DNA of 5,180 nucleotides from Verrucomicrobiales bacterium (GTDB lineage: Bacteria > Verrucomicrobiota > Verrucomicrobiia > Verrucomicrobiales > DEV007): contig JAKMGR010000442.1 of the NCBI GenBank assembly GCA_022424805.1, positions 1 through 5,180 of the forward strand. Reading direction: 5' to 3'. The notes beneath the pieces were generated by a model. It was not told the DNA's origin. It saw only the letters and a program-made list of their open reading frames with translations, and did no database searches. The translations under genes were made by a program, and so were the position numbers. This document shows positions 1 through 5,078 of this stretch, in pieces. Position 1 is the first letter of the stretch; each line of letters begins with the position of its first letter.

Positions 1-293
1 GTATAGCTCCCGGCGATGAGCACAAAAATCAGCGCATGATCGAGCACCTGCAGCCAGCACTTCCACGGGTCGCGAGTGACGATGTGATAAATCGTCGAAG
101 CCAGATAAAGGAGAACCAGGCTGCCACCAAACACCGTCACACCGATGATGTGCCAGGCACCCAACGGCACGGCGATCCACGTCATCACGACAAGCCCGAT
201 CGCACTTAGAACTGCACCGACGCCATGACTGATCGCATTTGCGAGTTCCTCACCTGGAGATTCGCAAAGTTCGCTGCGGACTGGGGTGTACAT
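1..293 (-). CDS. trhA: Hemolysin III / TrhA (PAQR-like) membrane protein, N-terminal 97 codons (cut by left edge)
   Basis: Integral inner-membrane protein of the hemolysin III family, related to PAQR receptors and, in a wider sense, to CREST hydrolases. The E. coli member TrhA (YqfA) is linked to membrane energetics, and the 'hemolysin' name is historical. Reading the minus strand from ATG 293-291 gives an N-terminus with the family pattern GEELANAISHGVGA (residues 15-28). It then has a first membrane span (about 23-45), a second (about 46-69) ending in the hallmark ASTIYH (65-70), and a third starting with LDH (84-86) and reaching AGSYT (94-98) at the window edge. H70 is the expected metal-ligand position. 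Family members are usually about 210-230 residues, so a little under half is present. The start is well fixed because an in-frame TGA lies 10 codons upstream and no other ATG intervenes. No clear Shine-Dalgarno is present. It lies downstream of argF on the same strand but 156 bp away and behind a hairpin, so it is probably a separate transcription unit. Confidence 0.88.
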   Translation of the reverse strand, partial: MYTPVRSELCESPGEELANAISHGVGAVLSAIGLVVMTWIAVPLGAWHIIGVTVFGGSLVLLYLASTIYHIVTRDPWKCWLQVLDHALIFVLIAGSY

Positions 294-305
294 ATCACCA
301 CTGTC

Positions 306-332
306 ATAATAACTTTTGACTCAACTTGGCAA
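306..332 (-). promoter_or_regulatory. Candidate sigma-70-like promoter for the hemolysin III gene
   Basis: On the minus strand a TTGCCA (332-327; one mismatch to TTGACA) is followed after 15 bp by TATTAT (311-306; one mismatch to TATAAT). The spacer is shorter than the preferred 17 bp. If used, transcription would start about 6-8 nt before the ATG at 293, giving an almost leaderless mRNA, which agrees with the lack of a Shine-Dalgarno. The spacer also holds a small palindrome, TTGA-N-TCAA (316-324). This is a pattern match only. Confidence 0.3.
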
Positions 333-398
333 GAATGATCGCGGGAGAAACTCGACTCACAAAGCAGCGGAACTTGGAAAAAATCCGACAAATGCCGT

Positions 399-454
399 AA
401 AAAACGCACCTCGAAGGCTCATTCGTAGCGGGAAGATTACCATCTTCCGCTACG
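399..454 (-). terminator. Hairpin over the argF stop codon, possible operon terminator
   Basis: Read on the minus strand, a 13-nt arm (454-442) pairs with the arm at 437-424 around a GGTA loop (441-438), with a single bulged C. The argF stop TAG (452-450) lies inside the first arm. A run of six T follows only at 404-399, 19 nt after the stem. A second, weak stem (GCCT-TCG-AGGT) lies in between. The stem is strong, but the T-run is displaced compared with a classical Rho-independent terminator. It could therefore be a terminator, an mRNA 3'-end stabiliser, or a Rho/processing boundary. It marks the end of the argBDF unit and separates it from the hemolysin III gene. Confidence 0.5.
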
Positions 455-1352
455 CTCCGGCCAACGCCACGAGGACGGCATTCTGTGCATGCAGTCGATT
501 TTCGGCTTCCTGAAAAATCGCATCAGCGTGGGATTCGAGAATCTCTTCCGTGATTTCTTTGCCACGATAAGCAGGCAGACAATGCTGCACAATAGCACCT
601 GGATTTGCCTTGGCGACGATATCGCTATTGATCTGAAACGGAGCAAGAACCCGAAGTCGATCGGCTGCTTCTTCTTCTTTCCCCATGCTGATCCACGTAT
701 CGGTGTAAAGCACATCGGCACCAGCAGCAGCTGCTTCGGCATCATCCGTAATCGTCACAGGCGAGTCACCGAGTCTATCACGAAAATCGGCATCAAGCTG
801 AAATTCTTCCGGCGCTGCGATGACGAGCTCGAAGCCGAGCCGCTTCGATGCCCACGCCCAGGAGCGAGCCATATTGCAGTCGCCGTCACCGAAAAACACC
901 ACCTTCTTTCTTTCCCATCCCCCGAGCCTCTCCTTAATGGTGAGCAAGTCCGCGAGAATCTGACAAGGGTGCTCCTCGTCGGTCAGCGCATTGATCGTGG
1001 GCAGCCCACTGTAATTGGCGAGCTGCTCGACATCTTCCTGATCAAAAGTACGGATAATGATTCCATGAACCATGCGACCGAGCACGCGAGCGGTGTCCTT
1101 GATTGGTTCTCCACGCCCAATTTGAATGTCGTTGGCGTTCAGAAAGAGCGGTCGGGCGCCGAGCTCATTAAGCCCGACTTCAAAACTGACGCGGGTTCGG
1201 GTCGACGACTTTGTGAAAATCATCGCCCATGTCTGACCAAACAGAGGCTTATCTCCATCGAGACTGCGAGCAGCCTTCAACTCCATTGCCGAGCCGATGA
1301 GAGACTCGATGTCCTCCTTGGTGAGATCTTCGATTCCGAGAAGATGTTTCAT
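450..1352 (-). CDS. argF: Ornithine carbamoyltransferase
   Basis: Cytoplasmic enzyme that transfers the carbamoyl group of carbamoyl phosphate to ornithine, giving citrulline, the sixth step of arginine synthesis (argI/argF/OTC family). The protein has 300 residues, a normal length. The N-terminal carbamoyl-phosphate domain shows SSTRTR (49-54), IIRTF with R101, and HPCQ (128-131). The C-terminal ornithine domain shows GDGDCNM (155-161), DTWISMG (218-224), HCLPAYRG (257-264, catalytic C258) and ENRLHAQ (284-290, R286). The intact DxxxSMG loop favours ornithine over N-acetyl- or N-succinylornithine as substrate. GDGDCNM departs from the common GDxxNNM form: the second Asn (N160) is kept and Cys replaces the first. 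The start ATG lies 15 bp after the argD stop and is preceded by GAAGGG seven bases upstream, so it is the last gene of the argB-argD-argF unit. The stop codon is buried in a hairpin. Catabolic use is unlikely given the biosynthetic neighbours. Confidence 0.96.
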   Translation of the reverse strand: MKHLLGIEDLTKEDIESLIGSAMELKAARSLDGDKPLFGQTWAMIFTKSSTRTRVSFEVGLNELGARPLFLNANDIQIGRGEPIKDTARVLGRMVHGIIIRTFDQEDVEQLANYSGLPTINALTDEEHPCQILADLLTIKERLGGWERKKVVFFGDGDCNMARSWAWASKRLGFELVIAAPEEFQLDADFRDRLGDSPVTITDDAEAAAAGADVLYTDTWISMGKEEEAADRLRVLAPFQINSDIVAKANPGAIVQHCLPAYRGKEITEEILESHADAIFQEAENRLHAQNAVLVALAGA

Positions 1353-1359
1353 AATTTCG

Positions 1360-1365
1360 CCCTTC
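1360..1365 (-). promoter_or_regulatory. Ribosome binding site of argF
   Basis: GAAGGG on the minus strand lies in the 15-bp argD-argF gap, seven bases before the argF ATG. It is the only convincing Shine-Dalgarno-like sequence in front of any gene in the window and supports the chosen argF start. Confidence 0.55.
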
Positions 1366-1367
1366 GA

Positions 1368-2624
1368 TTATCCGCTCAGTCCGTCGAGCGTTTCCGTAAA
1401 AATGTCGAATGCCTCACTGATTTCCTCATCAGTAACATTAAGCCTAGGAAGCCAGCGCACGACGTTGTCCCCGGCTGGCGCGGTCAACATGCCTGCATCC
1501 ATGAGTTTGTTGACGAGAAAAAGAGCAGGCGCATTGCCGGATTCCGAAAAACCGTGGACGCCAGTCATCGCATCCTCACAAATCACAAAACCTAGCATCA
1601 ATCCCACACCGCGAAGCGAATCGACGAGAGGATTGTTCCACGCCTCAACTTTATCGCGAATCACCTTCTCCTGTCGCTTCACATTTTCCAAAGCACCGGA
1701 ATTCTCTATTTCCTCAAGCACGGCCAGCGCCACAGCAGAGGCGAGCGGAGTTCCTCCAAAAGTTGACCCATGTGTCCCAGGTCCCAGAGCCGGAGCACAG
1801 ACTTCATCTGCCCAGATCGCCCCGATCGGAAAGCCACCGCCAAATCCCTTTGCCCAGCTCACCGCATCAGGCTCGGCCACGACTCCGCTTCCTTTCAAAA
1901 TCGTGCGCCACCCACACCAATCGCCGGAACGGCCGGAACCGACCTGCACTTCATCGAACATCAGAAGCAGATCGTGCTGATCACGCAGCTCGGCGGCAGC
2001 AGCGATAAATTCCGGCGTTGCAGGATTAATCCCGCCTTCGCCCTGAAGCGGTTCGAAGAGAATGCCCGCGGTGGTATCAGAGACTGCATCACGCAGGGTT
2101 TCCACATCATTGAAAGGCACGTGAAGAAACCCGGGGAGAAGCGGATCGAATCCGATCTTCACCTTTTCCTGAGCCGTTGCAGCGATGCCGCCGAGAGTTC
2201 TTCCGTGGAAGGACTGCTTGCAGGTAATGATGACGTTTTTTCCGGCCTCTTTACCATACTTGTCGAAGGCCCGTTTTCTCGCCAGCTTGATGAGGCCATC
2301 ATTGGCTTCGGCACCGCTGTTGCAGAAGAAAACCTTTCCGGCCCGCTCCATCATTTTTTCAACGACAAAACGTGCGAGTTCCGCCTGCTCTCGAATCAGG
2401 TAGAGGTTGGAACAATGGATGAGTTTATCACCCTGCTCGCGAAGCGCCTCGCTGACAACTGCGGGACAATGTCCTAACGAACACACCGCGATGCCAGTCG
2501 CGAAATCGAGATAGCGTGTTCCCTCCTCGTCAAAAATGTAGCCACCTTCCACTCGGGACATGGCGACAGGAAAACGGCCGTAGTTGCCGAGCACGTATTG
2601 GTCGGTGAGTTCTGCGGTGGTCAT
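1368..2624 (-). CDS. argD: Acetylornithine aminotransferase (class III PLP enzyme)
   Basis: Pyridoxal-phosphate enzyme of the cytoplasm that interconverts N-acetylglutamate-5-semialdehyde and N-acetylornithine with glutamate/2-oxoglutarate, the fourth arginine step. In some bacteria the same enzyme also serves as the succinyldiaminopimelate aminotransferase of lysine synthesis. The 418-residue product shows the fold-type I class III motifs in order: NSGAEAND (102-109), SFHGRT (138-143), EPLQGEGG (191-198), FDEVQVGSGR (223-232, D224 to the PLP ring nitrogen), and SWAKGFGGGFPIGA (256-269) with K259 as the Schiff-base lysine. THGSTFGGTPLA (284-295) contacts the cofactor phosphate, with Thr where many ArgD have Asn. 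It is about 15-20 residues longer than E. coli ArgD, with extra sequence around 237-250 and 350-365. The ATG overlaps the argB stop as ATGA, so translation is probably coupled to argB, and no Shine-Dalgarno is seen. An ornithine- or GABA-type class III aminotransferase is the main alternative, but the argB/argF context makes ArgD the best call. Confidence 0.95.
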   Translation of the reverse strand: MTTAELTDQYVLGNYGRFPVAMSRVEGGYIFDEEGTRYLDFATGIAVCSLGHCPAVVSEALREQGDKLIHCSNLYLIREQAELARFVVEKMMERAGKVFFCNSGAEANDGLIKLARKRAFDKYGKEAGKNVIITCKQSFHGRTLGGIAATAQEKVKIGFDPLLPGFLHVPFNDVETLRDAVSDTTAGILFEPLQGEGGINPATPEFIAAAAELRDQHDLLLMFDEVQVGSGRSGDWCGWRTILKGSGVVAEPDAVSWAKGFGGGFPIGAIWADEVCAPALGPGTHGSTFGGTPLASAVALAVLEEIENSGALENVKRQEKVIRDKVEAWNNPLVDSLRGVGLMLGFVICEDAMTGVHGFSESGNAPALFLVNKLMDAGMLTAPAGDNVVRWLPRLNVTDEEISEAFDIFTETLDGLSG

Positions 2625-3508
2625 TTTACGATTTCGGTTCCGATACCTCTCTCGGTGAAAATCTCGAGAAGGAGAGAGTGCGAGATGCGTCCATCGATCA
2701 TATGGACCTTGCCGACGCCAGCATCGAGAGCCTCGACGGAAGACCGGACTTTCGGAATCATTCCGCCACCGATGGTACCATCCTCAATGAGCCCTTCGAC
2801 CTCGGAAGCATTCAGCGATTGAATCAAAGTCGACTCGTCAGACGGATCCTGCATGAGCCCCCGAACGTCGCTCAAATAAACAAGCTTGGCGGCCTTGAGC
2901 TCCGCCGCGAGCGCACTTGCTGCGAGATCAGCATTCACGTTTAGACTCAACTTGGTATCACGCTCGGACGCGACCGGAGAAACGACAGGAACAGTCTCGG
3001 TGGAAAGTGCCGCCTGTATTTTGGAAAGTTCAAATCCAACAACTCGACCGACTCGACCAAGCTCGACTTCGCGATTTTCTTCATCCGACCAACCGGTGAG
3101 TCGCTCTCCGATAAAAGCTTCGTTACCCGGAACGCCGACTGCTTTCCCTCCGTAACTTTCGATTCCCTCGACAAGTCCGGGATTGATTTTGCCACTGAGA
3201 GTTTTCTCAACGAGTCTCATCGCTGCGTCAGTTGTGACGCGCTGACCACCGACAAAAGTCGCTTCGAGACCGGCTTCCTTCATCGCAGCCGAAATTGCTT
3301 TTCCTCCTCCGTGGACAATCACCGGATTGATGCCAGCCAACTCCATGAAAACTATATCCCTCAGCAATCTTCTAACGAGATCCGGATTATCCATCGCGCT
3401 GCCCCCGACTTTGATGAGAAAGGTTTTTCCACGAAATTCCTGAAAATACGGGAGTGCCTCCACCAGAACGGCGGCTTTCTCAATCTGGTCTTGAAAGGTC
3501 GTGGGCAT
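2621..3508 (-). CDS. argB: N-acetylglutamate kinase, arginine-sensitive type
   Basis: Amino acid kinase that phosphorylates N-acetylglutamate with ATP, the second step of arginine synthesis, in the cytoplasm. From ATG 3508 the product is 295 residues. It shows LIKVGGSAM (31-39, phosphate-binding K33), IVHGGGK (64-70), the acetylglutamate-site NVNAD (190-194), LSDVRGL (212-218) and IGGGMIPK (246-253, catalytic K253). An extra N-terminal helix (about 5-25) precedes the kinase core, and the C-terminus reads HMIDGRISHSLLLEIF (269-284) then GIGTE (288-292). Both traits mark the hexameric, arginine-inhibited kinases (Pseudomonas, Thermotoga, cyanobacteria) and are absent from the shorter 258-residue E. 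coli enzyme, so feedback control here is a fair inference. The frame is open back to a GTG at 3586 with another ATG at 3532, but the added residues do not resemble the family. ATG 3508 gives the usual N-terminus. It is the first gene of the operon, and its TGA overlaps the argD ATG. Confidence 0.95.
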   Translation of the reverse strand: MPTTFQDQIEKAAVLVEALPYFQEFRGKTFLIKVGGSAMDNPDLVRRLLRDIVFMELAGINPVIVHGGGKAISAAMKEAGLEATFVGGQRVTTDAAMRLVEKTLSGKINPGLVEGIESYGGKAVGVPGNEAFIGERLTGWSDEENREVELGRVGRVVGFELSKIQAALSTETVPVVSPVASERDTKLSLNVNADLAASALAAELKAAKLVYLSDVRGLMQDPSDESTLIQSLNASEVEGLIEDGTIGGGMIPKVRSSVEALDAGVGKVHMIDGRISHSLLLEIFTERGIGTEIVK

Positions 3509-3699
3509 CAGAAAAATGGAAGCGGTCAACATCGGCGAAATCAATGCCGGAGCAAGGAAAGATTCTGTGGCACCAAGTCGGCGCACCCCTATCCCAAAAC
3601 CAGATCAGATGCGCAAAACTTCTTTCGGCCCGATTTTGGCGTTACTGCTCCCATGATCAATTCCTCGCGCAATTTTTCTCATCTCGCCTACCTTGGCCA
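3509..3699. promoter_or_regulatory. Divergent promoter region between argB and cvfB
   Basis: This 191-bp stretch must hold the promoters for the leftward argBDF operon and the rightward cvfB gene. I see no convincing -35/-10 pair on either strand, no ArgR-type operator (TGAAT-N4-ATTCA), no leader peptide rich in Arg codons, and no terminator-like attenuator. The argB frame stays open to 3586, so the untranslated leader may be shorter than drawn. No separate gene is supported here. Confidence 0.5.
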
Positions 3700-4572
3700 A
3701 TGACCAGCCAATCGGCTCAACTGGGAAAAATCAATCACCTCGTTATCGTTAGTGATTCAGATTACGGGTTCTATCTCGACGGCGGCGAGTTGGGCGAAAT
3801 CCTTCTACCCAATCGGGAAATCCCGGAAGACGTGGAACAGGGTGATGAAGTGGAAGTATTTGTTTCGCGCGATTCCGAAGATCGCATCGTTGCGACTTCA
3901 TCCCGACCAACTTGCGAAGTCGGCGACTTCGTCGTCCTCGAAGTGAAAGCGGTTCACCCGAAGATTGGAGCATTTCTCGACTGGGGCTACTCCAAAGACC
4001 TGCTCCTCCCCTTTCGCGAACAATTGGGAAAAGTCAGAACAGGAGACAAAGTTCTCGTGCACGTTTTCCTTGATGATGTTTCCAGCCGGATTGTTGCCTC
4101 AGCGCGGACGAGCCGCTACCTCAACAAGCGACGACCCGAATACGATACTGGCGACGAAGTTTCATTGATCATTCAGGAGGAAACACCGCTCGGTTATATG
4201 GCGATTGTCGACGGAGAATTTCGTGGCTTACTCCATCGGGAAAGAATTTCCAAAAAGCTGCGAGTCGGTGAAAAATACGACGGCTACATCGCTGCGATGA
4301 AGCCCGAAGCAAAAATCGACCTTTCCCTCGAACCGATTGGCTACCGCAGGGTCACTTCCTTCGGCGACCGAATACTGAAGGAACTGGACGAGCACGGCGG
4401 CTCCCTACCCTTCAGCGATAAAAGCCCGCCGGAAAAAATCCGAGACCATTTTGGTGTCAGCAAAAAGGCCTTCAAGCAAGCGCTTGGCGCACTCTATCGG
4501 GATAGAAAAATCCAGATCGAAAAAGACCGAATCCACTTGCTCGAGTCAACTGACTCGCAAAAAGCCGACTAG
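3700..4572 (+). CDS. cvfB: CvfB/YitL-type RNA-binding protein (three S1-like domains plus winged helix)
   Basis: Cytoplasmic nucleic-acid-binding protein of the CvfB family (S. aureus CvfB, B. subtilis YitL). In S. aureus it affects virulence-gene expression and binds RNA; its exact molecular role elsewhere is unsettled. From ATG 3700 the product is 290 residues, matching the family's usual 280-300. The first OB/S1-like domain (about 6-67) shows DYGFYLDGGELGEILLP (21-37) and GDEVEVFV (48-55). The second (about 71-134) shows GAFLDWGYSKDLLLP (90-104), a family hallmark. The third (about 149-211) shows FRGLLHRER (174-182) and KIDLSLEP (205-212). The winged helix (about 217-282) shows GGSLPFSDKSPPEKIRDHFG (233-252), then SKKAFKQALGALYRDRKI (254-271), the most diagnostic part. 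The frame is open upstream to 3454, but that part lies inside the opposite-strand argB coding and promoter region and lacks family features. No Shine-Dalgarno precedes the ATG. It is divergent from argB and ends 4 bp from a convergent gene. Confidence 0.93.
   Translation: MTSQSAQLGKINHLVIVSDSDYGFYLDGGELGEILLPNREIPEDVEQGDEVEVFVSRDSEDRIVATSSRPTCEVGDFVVLEVKAVHPKIGAFLDWGYSKDLLLPFREQLGKVRTGDKVLVHVFLDDVSSRIVASARTSRYLNKRRPEYDTGDEVSLIIQEETPLGYMAIVDGEFRGLLHRERISKKLRVGEKYDGYIAAMKPEAKIDLSLEPIGYRRVTSFGDRILKELDEHGGSLPFSDKSPPEKIRDHFGVSKKAFKQALGALYRDRKIQIEKDRIHLLESTDSQKAD
4542..4557. repeat. Perfect inverted repeat near the end of cvfB
   Basis: CGAGTCA-AC-TGACTCG is a perfect 7+7 inverted repeat with a 2-bp centre; as RNA it would form a 6-bp stem with an AACT loop. 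It lies in the last codons of cvfB, in the tail where the protein is low in family signal, and 20-35 bp from the convergent gene's stop. No T-run follows it directly on either strand, so a classical terminator is not supported. It may still end or stabilise one of the two converging transcripts. Confidence 0.4.
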
Positions 4573-4576
4573 GACT

Positions 4577-4975
4577 CTACCGCCGACCTTGCGTATACCA
4601 ATCTTTCACGTCTGGCTTGATCCAGAAAATCAGGAGCGGAATGGAAAACACGAGCGTGCACCCCGTCAGCCCAATGCAGATCATGACGAGGTGAAAGATC
4701 CAGACGCCCCGTGATCTCGGAAGGAAAAAACCGATAATCGAGGGGATCAACATCACCAGTCCACCCCCAATGTATATGCCAGCCACTAGCTCTTTCGGCA
4801 TACTATCGAGATCTTCGGGTGACAAAGGTGCAAATAGTATCGCTACTCCAGCACCCACCACCAATAGAAAGAGGAAAACCAGAAAGCCGAGATAGGCTTT
4901 ATACCACCCGACGACGGCAGGCCTGTAAACGGCACGACCTCGAGGAACTGAGGATTGAAGAATGGGATCGCTCAT
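4577..4975 (-). CDS. Small three-helix membrane protein, function unknown
   Basis: I do not recognise a named family. The 132-residue product begins with a polar stretch (1-23) without a cleavable signal peptide. It then has three hydrophobic segments at about 24-50, 62-85 and 90-118, and ends with the polar tail KPDVKDWYTQGRR (120-132). The 50-61 loop is acidic (PEDLDS) and the 86-90 loop is basic (PRSRG). Aromatic residues flank the spans (W24/Y25, W92, W118), as in genuine inner-membrane proteins. No catalytic or metal-binding motif is visible; single Cys residues occur at 100 and 106. An in-frame TAA five codons upstream leaves ATG 4975 as the only normal start, though no Shine-Dalgarno is present. 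It converges on cvfB with a 4-bp gap and is divergent from the Tat-signal gene. The length, codon use and clean hydrophobic pattern favour a real gene, but its role cannot be inferred. Confidence 0.75.
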   Translation of the reverse strand: MSDPILQSSVPRGRAVYRPAVVGWYKAYLGFLVFLFLLVVGAGVAILFAPLSPEDLDSMPKELVAGIYIGGGLVMLIPSIIGFFLPRSRGVWIFHLVMICIGLTGCTLVFSIPLLIFWIKPDVKDWYTQGRR

Positions 4976-5078
4976 TAGCAGACAGTTTTACCCATGCCCC
5001 CGATTTTGACAACCAGGAGGATTTCTCGCTTGGCAGTCCATGCCTAATGTTCCACGATCAGCCTAACGAAAACGAAAA
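4976..5078. promoter_or_regulatory. Divergent promoter region between the small membrane protein and the Tat-signal gene
   Basis: The 103-bp gap should hold promoters for both flanking genes. On the plus strand a perfect TTGACA occurs at 5006-5011, but no good -10 follows at 16-18 bp. The nearest candidate is a poor TAATGT at 5045-5050, too far away. On the minus strand a six-codon ORF (4995-4975, MGKTVC) ends in TAA overlapping the ATG of the membrane protein gene as TAATG. No operator or hairpin of note is seen. Confidence 0.4.

Noticed and set aside
489..1595. 368-codon open frame on the plus strand
   Set aside because: It lies antisense to argF and the end of argD, whose catalytic motifs are all intact. 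Its translation shows no family motif or domain and looks like a shadow of biased codons in the true genes.
1297..2477. Plus-strand open frames of 227 and 235 codons (1297-1980 and 1770-2477)
   Set aside because: Both are antisense to argD and overlap each other. Their products are low-complexity (Ser/Pro-rich or Arg/His-rich) with no recognisable motif.
3454..3699. Upstream extension of the cvfB frame by 82 codons
   Set aside because: It runs antisense through the start of argB and the promoter region. The extra residues have no S1 or other domain, and the 290-residue form from ATG 3700 matches the CvfB family length.
3509..3699. Possible ArgR operator or attenuator controlling argB
   Set aside because: No TGAAT-N4-ATTCA-like palindrome, no Arg-rich leader peptide and no competing hairpins were visible on either strand.
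5006..5011. Perfect TTGACA as a -35 element for the Tat-signal gene
   Set aside because: No acceptable -10 occurs 15-19 bp downstream, so a lone hexamer is not enough to call a promoter.
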